Assembly: GCA_009691555.1 (NCBI GenBank)
Contig: SICB01000004.1
Location: 1-26,205 of the forward strand
Length of the DNA: 26,205 nt
Direction: 5' to 3'
Origin: Patescibacteria group bacterium
Lineage (GTDB): Bacteria; Patescibacteriota; Saccharimonadia; CAILAD01; BJGX01
A model generated the notes under the pieces. The model was not told where the DNA came from and made no database searches. It saw only the letters and a program-made list of their open reading frames with translations. Positions 14,474 through 21,950 of the stretch are shown here, one piece after another. The translations under genes and the position numbers were made by a program. Positions within the stretch are counted from its first letter, which is position 1. Each line of letters starts with the position of its first letter.

Positions 14474-15304
14474 ATGAGTACGATTGTGGCATACGTTCCG
14501 GTCTTGCACCGAGGCTACATAGATTTTTTTAATCGGCATCGAGATAGCAGTGCTATCTATTTGCTCGATAGGAGTCTTTGTATCGAAGAGCAAGCTAGTC
14601 TCGCAAAAGACATTCGGAGTCTTGAGGCTGCCGAAGTGGCCTTAGCACTGAGTGCCCTAGGGTACCCACTAAAGACAATCACTATCGTCAACTCAGCTGA
14701 GCTTTTGAGCTCAATTGGCGATAGCATAATAATGCCCGACGAAGATATCTCCAAAATTATTGCAACCAAGTATCTTGTTGATCCAGTCGTATACGACAGC
14801 ACCTTTTTAAGGTGGGACAAGACAAGAATCAAGGCCGAGCAAGCGGTTATCGAGCATTTTACACTGAGTCAGGATGACTTTAGTAGCCACATGATGGCAC
14901 TTTGCTATAAGCAAGCCGAGCTCAGTGCCGATTGGTGGCGCCAGGTCGGAGCTTGTATCATTAAAGGAGGCGAGGTTATCTTGCAGGGCAATAACCAGCA
15001 TGTACCTAGCCCTAGCCAACCGTATTTTGACGGCGACCCGCGCTCGGAATCCAAGAAAGGCTCGGATATTCATCTTTCTACGGCCTTCCATGCTGAGCTG
15101 AGCTTGATTGCGACGGCCGCCAAAGTGGGCATCGCACTAAGTCGCAGCCATTTGTATGTCACAACCTTTCCGTGCCCGTGGTGCGCAAAGGCAATCGCCT
15201 ACTCGGGTATCTCGAGGGTTTATTTTGCAGAAGGCTATTCGGTCTTGGACGCCGAATCAATCCTAATTGCAAATGACATCGAAATATTTAGAGTTGTAAA
15301 ATAA
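14474..15304 (+). CDS. Two-domain protein with C-terminal dCMP/cytidine deaminase domain
   Basis: 276 residues. The C-terminal half (about 120-276) is a zinc deaminase of the dCMP deaminase type: HAE at 206-208 and PCPWC at 233-237. It would make dUMP from dCMP for the thymidylate synthase encoded nearby. The N-terminal 115 residues are not recognised with certainty; VAYVPVLHRGYIDFF could be a degenerate nucleotidyltransferase-like strand and HxGH motif (LHRGY), which is weak. It immediately follows the nucleotidyltransferase gene and ends before a bidirectional terminator shared with the convergent DHFR-HIT gene. ComE-type or nucleoside deaminase activity is the alternative. Confidence 0.8.
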   Translation: MSTIVAYVPVLHRGYIDFFNRHRDSSAIYLLDRSLCIEEQASLAKDIRSLEAAEVALALSALGYPLKTITIVNSAELLSSIGDSIIMPDEDISKIIATKYLVDPVVYDSTFLRWDKTRIKAEQAVIEHFTLSQDDFSSHMMALCYKQAELSADWWRQVGACIIKGGEVILQGNNQHVPSPSQPYFDGDPRSESKKGSDIHLSTAFHAELSLIATAAKVGIALSRSHLYVTTFPCPWCAKAIAYSGISRVYFAEGYSVLDAESILIANDIEIFRVVK

Positions 15305-15308
15305 AAGT

Positions 15309-15345
15309 CCCCCGAGAACTACCACTAGCGGTAGGTCTCAGGGGG
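15309..15345. terminator. Bidirectional terminator between deaminase and DHFR-HIT genes
   Basis: CCCCC-GAGA-CTACC (15309-15323) pairs with GGTAG-TCTC-GGGGG (15330-15345) with one mismatch and one bulge, about 14 bp around a 6-base loop. T-rich sequence follows on both strands. The right arm codes for the last residues of DHFR-HIT, whose TAG stop lies in the loop. Confidence 0.85.
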
Positions 15346-16323
15346 CTTATTTATTTCAGGCTTACTACTAAGCTTGAATCTTACAGGCTGGTGGTCTTCG
15401 TGAAAAACATCACCAACCTTAATGTGCGCGTGCAAGTGGTTGACTGACCCAGAAACATACTGGACCGGTCCAACCCGCATGGCAAACCCGAAAAACTCGA
15501 GTTGGTAGTGGGCTTCAACCCAGCCGATTACTTCGCCCAGCTCTCTTTGAGCCTCAATCGGTAGACTGCCAAAATCTAGGCAGTGATGGGCGCTAATTAA
15601 CAGCAAATCAACTAGCGTGCCATCATAGGGGTTGTCGTTGAGAGTTACCGTCCAGTGTTTTGCATGATGCAAAATCGGACTGTCGTGGTACCACTCCAGC
15701 CACTGACTGCAAAATGGGCAGATACCAGAATTTTCTATCTCAAGCATTTTATCGGTCTGTTCGGCCGAGCGGGAGCTTGGGTAGTAAAATATCTGGCGCG
15801 GTACATCGTATTCATCTAGCCTAAGGTATTCCAAAAAAGCATAGTCGTGCGAGTTGTCACTATCTTTGGTGTGCAGCTCGCTAGCGGTTAGCTTCCAATC
15901 GCTAATTGGTGTTGCGGGGAAGTGCTTGTCGCCCGCAAACTCACCATTAACGAGTGTAATGAGTAGCTTAGCAACCCGCTTGTCAGCTAGCGCTTGTCGG
16001 TAGATTGTTTCGCCACCGATAATATAGATGTCGCACCTGAGAGCCTCGGCAATTTGTTCTGCCAAGACCATCGCTTGCGAGTAATCGTTGCTCGTAGCAA
16101 GGCTACCAAACTCAAAAAACTTTTTTGTGGAGCTAATCACGATATTGTAGCGGTTAGGCAGTGGGCGACCAATCGATTCGTAGGTCGCCCGACCCATTAC
16201 CACAACATTGTTGGTCGTGATTTGCTTAAAGCGTTGCATATCGGCTTTTAGTTCCCAGTCGGGCAACTCGCCGTGCTGTCCAATCACCCGAAACTTATCC
16301 CTAGCAGCGATGATATATATCAT
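15325..16323 (-). CDS. Dihydrofolate reductase fused to a HIT-family domain
   Basis: 332 residues. Residues 1-170 are DHFR: IIAARDKFRVIG, substrate Asp28, VMGRATYESIGRPLPNR (42-58) and IIGGETIYRQAL (101-112). It reduces DHF to THF with NADPH. Residues about 175-332 form a histidine-triad (HIT) domain: CPFC (202-205, likely zinc) and HLHAHIKV with His296, 298 and 300. HIT proteins are nucleotide hydrolases or transferases; this partner is unusual for DHFR. The ATG overlaps the thyA stop (ATGA), so DHFR and thymidylate synthase are made together, which fits their shared cycle. The HIT substrate is unknown; it might clean up an adenylylated or other nucleotide by-product (inference). Confidence 0.88.
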   Translation of the reverse strand: MIYIIAARDKFRVIGQHGELPDWELKADMQRFKQITTNNVVVMGRATYESIGRPLPNRYNIVISSTKKFFEFGSLATSNDYSQAMVLAEQIAEALRCDIYIIGGETIYRQALADKRVAKLLITLVNGEFAGDKHFPATPISDWKLTASELHTKDSDNSHDYAFLEYLRLDEYDVPRQIFYYPSSRSAEQTDKMLEIENSGICPFCSQWLEWYHDSPILHHAKHWTVTLNDNPYDGTLVDLLLISAHHCLDFGSLPIEAQRELGEVIGWVEAHYQLEFFGFAMRVGPVQYVSGSVNHLHAHIKVGDVFHEDHQPVRFKLSSKPEINKPPETYR

Positions 16324-17219
16324 GTCGCCACCGGAATGTTTCCGATAGCTGGGTGTGGGTGGTAGTCCGTAAGCTCAAAATGCTCGGCCCGAAAGTCATG
16401 GATATCCACGACTTCTTGACCCGCACTGGTGAGCTGAACGGTCGGTAGGCTGGTACTTGACCTGGCAACCATTTCTTGGGCTGCCAGTACTTGGTCGGTG
16501 TAAATATGAGCATCCACAATGTAGTGAATGTAGCTACCTGGCTGGTAGCCCGTTAGTTGGGCTAACATCAGCAGCAGCGCCGAGTATTGAACCATATTAG
16601 ACGGAACTCCAACCGGCACATCGCCGGAGCGTTGTTTCATATGCAGATGCAGTCGACCATTGATGATACGAACCTGTACCCAGCCATGGCATGGAGCAAT
16701 CGTAGCTTTATTAATACGACCAGAGTCGCGAGCTAGCCAAGCGCCATACCAAGGATTAACAAGGTGGGTTCGATCATATGGGAACTCAATAATCTGCTTT
16801 ACAAGATGCTCAAATTGGTCATACGAATTGCCGTCTTCATCGGGCCAATCATGGAACATTGCTCCATAGCTGGCGGGTCCGAGGTCGCCGGTTTCGAGGC
16901 CACGTTTTGAGCACTTTTCTTGGCTTGCCCAGGCACCCCACCAATCACATCCGAATTCTGCAAACTGCTCGGTTGTTCGTGCTCCATTAATGAAGGCACA
17001 AAGCTCACCGATTGCTTTATTCCAGAATCCTTTGATGCTGCGGTTGGTAATAACTGGGAAGCCGTTACGCAAATCAAAGCGCATTTGAGCGCCAAGAATT
17101 GTCAGTGCTTCCTGACCTTGTCTGGTCGGGACTATTTCTCCAGATGTCAAAATACTATCAAGCAACAGTCGATATTGATCGTCTGGCTGCCTTTTGTTAA
17201 ACGACAAGTACTCCACCAC
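16320..17219 (-). CDS. thyA: Thymidylate synthase (ThyA)
   Basis: 299 residues. It methylates dUMP to dTMP with methylene-THF, leaving DHF. The nucleophile is Cys177 in APCHGWVQV, followed by QRSGDVPVGVPSNMVQYS and IVDAHIYTDQV, the family's nucleotide-binding segments. The C-terminus DYHPHPAIGNIPVAT matches the family's closing tail. The start is GTG at 17219, with AAGGAG (17232-17227) seven bases upstream. It overlaps the DHFR-HIT start by four bases. The sequence is rather divergent from model ThyA proteins but the key motifs are intact. Confidence 0.95.
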   Translation of the reverse strand: MVEYLSFNKRQPDDQYRLLLDSILTSGEIVPTRQGQEALTILGAQMRFDLRNGFPVITNRSIKGFWNKAIGELCAFINGARTTEQFAEFGCDWWGAWASQEKCSKRGLETGDLGPASYGAMFHDWPDEDGNSYDQFEHLVKQIIEFPYDRTHLVNPWYGAWLARDSGRINKATIAPCHGWVQVRIINGRLHLHMKQRSGDVPVGVPSNMVQYSALLLMLAQLTGYQPGSYIHYIVDAHIYTDQVLAAQEMVARSSTSLPTVQLTSAGQEVVDIHDFRAEHFELTDYHPHPAIGNIPVAT

Positions 17220-17264
17220 AATTCATCTCCTTAGGATTGGGTCTATCGGGTATTGTCAGCTAAA

Positions 17265-17293
17265 AGTGTAGCCTATACCAATATCTCTGTAAA
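17265..17293 (-). promoter_or_regulatory. Candidate promoter of thyA-DHFR
   Basis: On the minus strand TTTACA (17293-17288) and TACACT (17270-17265) with a 17-base spacer, about 45 bases before the thyA start. Both boxes deviate from consensus. Confidence 0.4.
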
Positions 17294-17300
17294 CAGATGC

Positions 17301-17313
17301 TATAATCTATAAT
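17301..17313 (+). promoter_or_regulatory. -10 boxes of glyA
   Basis: Two TATAAT boxes (17301-17306 and 17308-17313) lie directly before the glyA ATG at 17315. With the first, transcription would begin almost at the start codon, giving a leaderless message. No good -35 box is seen. Confidence 0.45.
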
Positions 17314-17314
17314 C

Positions 17315-18565
17315 ATGAATAAGCTATTTGAATTGACCAAAAAAGAAGCCTCTAAGCAGCGCTCAACTATTAACCTTATTGCATCCGAAAACTACCCCAG
17401 CCCGAAGGTCCTGGAGCTACTAGGGTCAATTTGGAACGACAAGTATGCCGAAGGCTACCCTCATAAGCGCTACTATGCTGGCAATGTTTTTGCCGATGAG
17501 CTAGAAGAATTTGTAGCTCAAAAGGCTCTCCAGGTTTTTGACCAGACCGGTGAGTATGGCGTCAATGTCCAGGTCTTATCTGGTAGCCCAGCCAATATGA
17601 TGGTTTATTTTACTATTTTAGAGCCTGGCGATACGGTATTGAGCCTAGATCTCAATAGCGGTGGGCACCTTAGTCACCTACATTCCACCAGTCCGCTTAA
17701 TAAGTTTTACAAGCATCAGAGCTATTCGCTAGCCCAGACAGCCAACGGCTTTGAAATTGACATTGACGATTTTAAAAATAAGCTAATAGCTACCAAGCCG
17801 CGCCTGGTTATTATTGGCTTCTCAGCCTACACTCGCCAATACGATTTTGCTAAACTCTGCGAAATAGCCCATGCCAATGGCGCATTAGTACTAGCCGACA
17901 TCGCCCATATTAGTGGTCTCGTGGCAACTGGCAACCACAGCAGTCCGTTTGGTAAAGACGGGCAGGGCGCAGACTTTATCATGACCACCACCCACAAGAC
18001 TCTGCGAGGTCCCCGCTCGGCAATGCTTTTTGCCAAAAGCGAATACATGGCAGCCATCAATAAGACCATTTTTCCTGGAACTAGCGGGGGCCCACATTTG
18101 AATCAAATTGCAGCTGTCGGGCAGGCCCTTCTGGAGGTGACGGGCGAGCAGGCTTACCCTGATAAGCGAGCTTTTGGCGATTATATCGCTGCGGTTCTGG
18201 CCAATACCAAGGCCCTCGAAGCCGGCCTAAAATCGGAGGGCATCGAAATGGTATCAGACACCCAAAACCATATCGCTCTTGTTAGGCTACCAGACACAAC
18301 AGATAGTCTGGAACTCCAAAAAAAGCTCGAATCAGCCGGAGTTTTGACCAACCGCAACGCCATTCCTGGTGAGACCAAAACTGCCTGGAGCCCCAGTGGA
18401 CTAAGGCTCGGAGCCGCGGCCATAACATCGCGCGGGGCCGACCTTGCCCAAGTCCGCCAACTCGGCGAACTAATCGGAACTGTGATAGCCGGCCAAGACA
18501 CAAGCGCGCTGCGCAAGTTCGCTACTGAGCTGAGTCACGATTTGAGCTGGTGGTACCAGGATTAG
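17315..18565 (+). CDS. glyA: Serine hydroxymethyltransferase (GlyA)
   Basis: 416 residues, normal length. A PLP enzyme that converts serine and THF to glycine and methylene-THF, the one-carbon donor for thymidylate synthase. Signatures: NLIASENYPSP (20-30), YAEGYPHKRYYAGN (44-57), ADIAHISGLVATG (194-206) and the PLP lysine K228 in TTTHKTLRGPR. It is divergent from thyA-DHFR with 95 bases between, completing the local dTMP cycle. No Shine-Dalgarno; TATAAT touches the start. Confidence 0.97.
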   Translation: MNKLFELTKKEASKQRSTINLIASENYPSPKVLELLGSIWNDKYAEGYPHKRYYAGNVFADELEEFVAQKALQVFDQTGEYGVNVQVLSGSPANMMVYFTILEPGDTVLSLDLNSGGHLSHLHSTSPLNKFYKHQSYSLAQTANGFEIDIDDFKNKLIATKPRLVIIGFSAYTRQYDFAKLCEIAHANGALVLADIAHISGLVATGNHSSPFGKDGQGADFIMTTTHKTLRGPRSAMLFAKSEYMAAINKTIFPGTSGGPHLNQIAAVGQALLEVTGEQAYPDKRAFGDYIAAVLANTKALEAGLKSEGIEMVSDTQNHIALVRLPDTTDSLELQKKLESAGVLTNRNAIPGETKTAWSPSGLRLGAAAITSRGADLAQVRQLGELIGTVIAGQDTSALRKFATELSHDLSWWYQD

Positions 18566-18583
18566 GGTGGCCAACGAAACCCC

Positions 18584-18612
18584 TTGAATTATTTTCCTCT
18601 ATCTGATATAAT
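18584..18612 (+). promoter_or_regulatory. Promoter of rplJ-rplL
   Basis: TTGAAT (18584-18589) and TATAAT (18607-18612) with an exact 17-base spacer; TG one base before the -10 makes it an extended -10. Transcription should start near 18619, at the foot of the L10 leader. Confidence 0.8.
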
Positions 18613-18618
18613 AAATAC

Positions 18619-18748
18619 CGATTACCAAAGACTGCCGCTGTTTATGATTATCATAAACTTAATTTGCTGCAAGAGGTTACAAATCTCATTAGTAGATTTT
18701 CAAACTTTATAATCTTTGGCTGGTCCAAAGATTTTTTGTTTGGTAATC
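18619..18748 (+). ncRNA. Ribosomal protein L10 leader with attenuator
   Basis: The leader of rplJL is closed by GATTACCAAA (18620-18629) pairing perfectly with TTTGGTAATC (18739-18748). Inside it is an intrinsic terminator (18711-18737). The CCAAAG of the 5' arm is also found in the terminator's right arm, and TTTGG in both 3' partners, so the two folds compete. L10 leaders bind the L10-(L12) complex and control rplJL by attenuation; this one is recognised from position and pairing, not from a covariance search. Confidence 0.7.
18711..18737 (+). terminator. Attenuator hairpin in the rplJ leader
   Basis: AATCTTTGG (18711-18719) pairs perfectly with CCAAAGATT (18725-18733) around a 5-base loop, followed by a T-run to 18737. 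It stands 45 bases before the rplJ start. Confidence 0.8.
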
Positions 18749-18782
18749 AAGCACATTAAATTTAAAGCATTGGAGAGTGCCT

Positions 18783-19313
18783 ATGGCAAAGACACGTGAG
18801 CAAAAAGAGGCTGACGTTAAGATTTTGGCTGAGGCTTTTTCTAGCAGTAAAATTGCCGTAATGACTGATTACAGGGGCCTTGATGTTCCTGCAATCAACG
18901 ACTTGCGCAACCAACTGCGAGAAGCAGATGTCAGCTACAAGGTAAGCAAAAACACCTTGCTAAAAGTTGCTATCGCCCAGACCAATCAAAAACAAGCCGA
19001 CACTTCGATTTTCACTGGCCCAATGGCAATCGCCTTTGGACAAGACGAAGCCCAAACCTGCAAAATTATTGCAGACTTCGCAAAAGCCAATCAGAATCTC
19101 GAAATACTCGGTGCGATTGATGAGACGGGCAATATGCTCAGCCGCGAAGAAGTAATGGTACTAGCTAAGCTTCCAAGTCGCGAAGTACTTATCGCTATGA
19201 CGGTTGGCACAATTGCCGCACCGCTCAGTGGATTCGTAAGAGTACTAAATGGCAACATAACTAAATTACTGTTTGCATTAAATGCAATTCAGACTAAAAA
19301 GGGAGAAGTATAA
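18783..19313 (+). CDS. rplJ: 50S ribosomal protein L10
   Basis: 176 residues, normal length. L10 anchors the L7/L12 dimers to the large subunit. It begins MAKTREQKEADVKILAEAF and shows MTDYRGLDVPAINDLRNQLR and VSKNTLLKVA, typical of the family. The ATG at 18783 is preferred over a GTG six bases earlier, because GGAG at 18772-18775 is seven bases from the ATG and only one from the GTG. It is followed at once by rplL. Confidence 0.96.
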   Translation: MAKTREQKEADVKILAEAFSSSKIAVMTDYRGLDVPAINDLRNQLREADVSYKVSKNTLLKVAIAQTNQKQADTSIFTGPMAIAFGQDEAQTCKIIADFAKANQNLEILGAIDETGNMLSREEVMVLAKLPSREVLIAMTVGTIAAPLSGFVRVLNGNITKLLFALNAIQTKKGEV

Positions 19314-19314
19314 T

Positions 19315-19803
19315 ATGCCGGAAGAAACCGCAAAACCAGAAGCTGTAAAAGAAGCTGTCAAAGAAGAAGTAAAAGAAGAGACCACTGCTAAGGCAGAGGA
19401 CTCAAAAGAAACCAAAACAGAAGTTCCTGCAAAATTCAAGGCCCTAGTAGATCAGATTTCTGAACTCAGCGTACTTGACCTAGCCGAACTTGTAAAAGTA
19501 CTAGAAGGTCACTTTGGCGTTAGTGCCGCTGCTCCTGTAGCAGTCGCCGCAGCTGGTGGCCCAGCTGGTGCCGAAGATGCCGTGGAAGCCAAAAGCTCAT
19601 ACGACATCATGCTAACCGCAGCCGGCGAAAAGAAAATTGATGTAATCAAGGCCGTACGTGAAGTATCGGGTCTTGGTCTTGCCGAAAGTAAGGCCGTTGT
19701 AGATAGCGTTCCAAAGATGGTTAAGGAAGGTGTTCCTGCCGAAGAAGCCGAAGAAGCCAAGAAAAAGCTTGAAGAAGCTGGCGCAACTGTAGAACTACAG
19801 TAA
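19315..19803 (+). CDS. rplL: 50S ribosomal protein L7/L12 with acidic/basic N-terminal extension
   Basis: 162 residues against about 120-130 in most bacteria. The extra 40 or so N-terminal residues are Glu/Lys/Ala-rich (EETAKPEAVKEAVKEEVKEE) before the dimerisation domain (VDQISELSVLDLAELVKVLE). The Ala/Gly hinge and the C-terminal factor-binding domain (KIDVIKAVREVSGLGLAESK) are normal. GGGAG at 19301-19305 lies nine bases before the ATG at 19315, supporting the long form. An ATG further up at 19282 lies inside rplJ and has no ribosome site. A strong terminator follows. Confidence 0.95.
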   Translation: MPEETAKPEAVKEAVKEEVKEETTAKAEDSKETKTEVPAKFKALVDQISELSVLDLAELVKVLEGHFGVSAAAPVAVAAAGGPAGAEDAVEAKSSYDIMLTAAGEKKIDVIKAVREVSGLGLAESKAVVDSVPKMVKEGVPAEEAEEAKKKLEEAGATVELQ

Positions 19804-19826
19804 GTTACCAACAGATGTAAATCGCA

Positions 19827-19852
19827 AAAAAAGACCCCTCGGGGTCTTTTTT
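19827..19852 (+). terminator. Strong terminator after rplL
   Basis: AAAAAAGACCCC and GGGGTCTTTTTT form a perfect stem (19827-19838 with 19841-19852) with a tight CTCG-type cap and a T6 tail. It closes the rplJL unit. Confidence 0.92.
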
Positions 19853-19854
19853 GT

Positions 19855-19883
19855 TTGGTTTTTATACTTTCTTTTGCTACACT
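19855..19883 (+). promoter_or_regulatory. Possible promoter of the 180-residue orphan
   Basis: TTGGTT (19855-19860) and TACACT (19878-19883), spacer 17, directly after the rplL terminator and about 38 bases before the ATG. Both boxes are weak. Confidence 0.3.
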
Positions 19884-19921
19884 ATTAGCAAATAGTAATT
19901 TATGTAAGGTAGGCAAACAAA

Positions 19922-20464
19922 ATGACAGATAAAGATAAACAACAAGTTTTACAAAATTTATCAACACAAATGCAGTTGGCTCAAGACACCATCAAGCAAG
20001 TCGAAGACGAGCTTCAGAAGCTTGGCGTCACCCAAAAAGACCTGCCCAAGCCCAAGAAGCAAGATCTGGTTGAGCCCGGCTCAGCTGATTCGGTCGGAAA
20101 GATCATCGAGGGCCAGTTTGATGGTCAAAATATGATTGGACCCGACGCAAAGGTTTATCCTGTACCAGCCAACTACGCCTCTAAATCCAAATTGGTCGAG
20201 GGCGACACGCTAAAACTCACCATCGCCCAAGACGGCAGCTTTATTTATAAGCAAATCGGCCCCATCGAACGTAAAAAAATTATCGCCAAAATGACTCTCG
20301 AGAATGGCCAATACATAGCTGTAATCGGCGAAAAACACTACCGCGTACTCTACGCTAGTGTAACTTACTTTAAGGCTCAGCCTGGCGACGAAGTGACAAT
20401 TGTCGTGCCTGCTAACACCGATGCCACATGGGCTGCCATCGAAGCCGTCATATCGGTCTCCTAA
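19922..20464 (+). CDS. Hypothetical protein, N-terminal coiled coil plus beta-rich domain
   Basis: 180 residues, soluble. Residues 1-36 look like a coiled coil (QVLQNLSTQMQLAQDTIKQV and on), then a Pro/Lys linker and a region with alternating beta-type pattern, including IEGQFDGQNMIGPDAKVYPV, KLVEGDTLKLTI, GSFIYKQIGPIERKKIIAKM and QPGDEVTIVVP. I cannot name the family. The two-part layout (coiled coil then compact beta domain) recalls GreA-like factors but the motifs do not match. It stands alone between the rplJL terminator and dnaX, which has its own promoter. Confidence 0.75.
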   Translation: MTDKDKQQVLQNLSTQMQLAQDTIKQVEDELQKLGVTQKDLPKPKKQDLVEPGSADSVGKIIEGQFDGQNMIGPDAKVYPVPANYASKSKLVEGDTLKLTIAQDGSFIYKQIGPIERKKIIAKMTLENGQYIAVIGEKHYRVLYASVTYFKAQPGDEVTIVVPANTDATWAAIEAVISVS

Positions 20465-20469
20465 ATATC

Positions 20470-20498
20470 TGTAAAATACATATTTAGTAAGATATAAT
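20470..20498 (+). promoter_or_regulatory. Candidate promoter of dnaX-dnaB
   Basis: TATAAT (20493-20498) with TGTAAA at 20470-20475, spacer 17. Transcription would begin near 20505, shortly before GGAGGG at 20513-20518. Confidence 0.5.
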
Positions 20499-20522
20499 AA
20501 GTAGCAGAAAGTGGAGGGAACT

Positions 20523-21950
20523 TTGGCTAATTTGGCTTTGTATCGCAAATACCGTTCGGCAGACTTTAGTGAGGTTGTCGCCCAGGAACATGTCGTAAAG
20601 ACACTCAGTAACGCCATCGCAGCTGGCAAGCACAGCCATGCCTATCTCTTAACGGGGCCTCGGGGAGTCGGTAAAACAACTGTGGCGCGCATTATTGCCA
20701 AGCAGCTCAATGGCCTCAAGAAAACCGATCTAATTAGCGACTACCTTGATATTATCGAAATCGATGGCGCCAGTAACCGCGGTATCGACGAAATCCGAAG
20801 CCTGCGCGAAAAGGTTCGGGTATCCCCAGCCAAGCTTACATACAAGGTTTATATTATCGACGAAGTCCACATGCTTACCAAGGAGGCTTTTAATGCACTT
20901 CTAAAAACCCTCGAGGAGCCACCCGAGCATGTAGTATTTGTATTCGCCACCACCGAAGTACACAAGCTTCCCGAAACGATTATCTCGCGCACCCAGCGGT
21001 TTGACTTTAAGCCAATTCCGGCCGCAGCCATCGCCAAGCACTTGCGCTTCATCGCTAGCCAAGAAAAAATCACCATCGACGACCCAGCCCTGGATTTGAT
21101 AGCTCGAGTCAGCAGTGGCGGCTTTCGAGATGCCATTAGCTTGCTGGATCAAATTGCATCGGCCGGAGGCAAAATCACCGCCGACACAGTCGTCGAGTTT
21201 ACGGGCTTACAAGATAGCGCCACAATTGAGGCAATTATTGAGGCTAGGCAAAAAGGCGATTTTAGCCTACTACTAGAGCTGGTGCAGAAATTGGCTGATG
21301 GCGGTATCGACGCCAGTCTTTTGACTCAGCAAATACTAGATTATATTCAACTTAGTTTACTAGGCGCTGACGCCGCTAGGCAGAGTTTTTTATTAAAGCT
21401 AGCTAGCGATTTGCATTGGGCGCAGTCGAACCTGCGCTACTCGAGCTCGCCGGCACTGGTTTTGCAGGTGGCCCTAACAAAAAACAGCTATCCAAGCGAA
21501 GCTACAACGGCGGCAGATTCAAAAATTTCGGCCATCCCAAATGTTGTGCCTACTGACTTATTCAAGAAGCCAAATATCGAGCCAAGGGCCGCTAGCAAAC
21601 CCTCGGCCGCCACCAAACCCCAAGCCCTCGGAAGCGAAGACTTGCTAATTAAATCGCTCAGCGTCATCAAGCACTACAACAACTCTCTGTATGCTGTTTT
21701 AAGAGGCGCCGAGATTTCGGTAGAGGATAGCGAAATCAGAGTCAAGTGCCAGTTTAGCTTCCATAAAGACCGAATATCTGAACCGCGTAACACCAACTTA
21801 GTTGAGAAAGCCTTTAGTAAGGTGTATGGTCAAAATATGCATTTAATAACTAAGATTGATACCGCTAAGCAAACAGCCACCGTTAGTTCTCAAGAAGAGC
21901 TGGCCAGCTCGGCCTTAGCAATCTTTGGTGGGGAAGTCGTCGATGGCTAA
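20523..21950 (+). CDS. dnaX: DNA polymerase III tau/gamma subunit (DnaX) without zinc module
   Basis: 475 residues; AAA+ clamp-loader subunit. YRKYRSADFSEVVAQEHV opens it; Walker A GPRGVGKT is at 45-52, Walker B IIDEVH at 111-116, LLKTLEEPPEHVVFVFATTE follows, and the arginine finger is SRTQRF (155-160). In most DnaX a four-Cys zinc module separates Walker A from the EIDGASNRG strand; here that stretch (about 61-78) is short and has no Cys. The C-terminal third is divergent. The TTG at 20523 is chosen: GGAGGG (20513-20518) lies four bases upstream; a GTG at 20511 would overlap the ribosome site. It overlaps dnaB by eight bases. Confidence 0.93.
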   Translation: MANLALYRKYRSADFSEVVAQEHVVKTLSNAIAAGKHSHAYLLTGPRGVGKTTVARIIAKQLNGLKKTDLISDYLDIIEIDGASNRGIDEIRSLREKVRVSPAKLTYKVYIIDEVHMLTKEAFNALLKTLEEPPEHVVFVFATTEVHKLPETIISRTQRFDFKPIPAAAIAKHLRFIASQEKITIDDPALDLIARVSSGGFRDAISLLDQIASAGGKITADTVVEFTGLQDSATIEAIIEARQKGDFSLLLELVQKLADGGIDASLLTQQILDYIQLSLLGADAARQSFLLKLASDLHWAQSNLRYSSSPALVLQVALTKNSYPSEATTAADSKISAIPNVVPTDLFKKPNIEPRAASKPSAATKPQALGSEDLLIKSLSVIKHYNNSLYAVLRGAEISVEDSEIRVKCQFSFHKDRISEPRNTNLVEKAFSKVYGQNMHLITKIDTAKQTATVSSQEELASSALAIFGGEVVDG

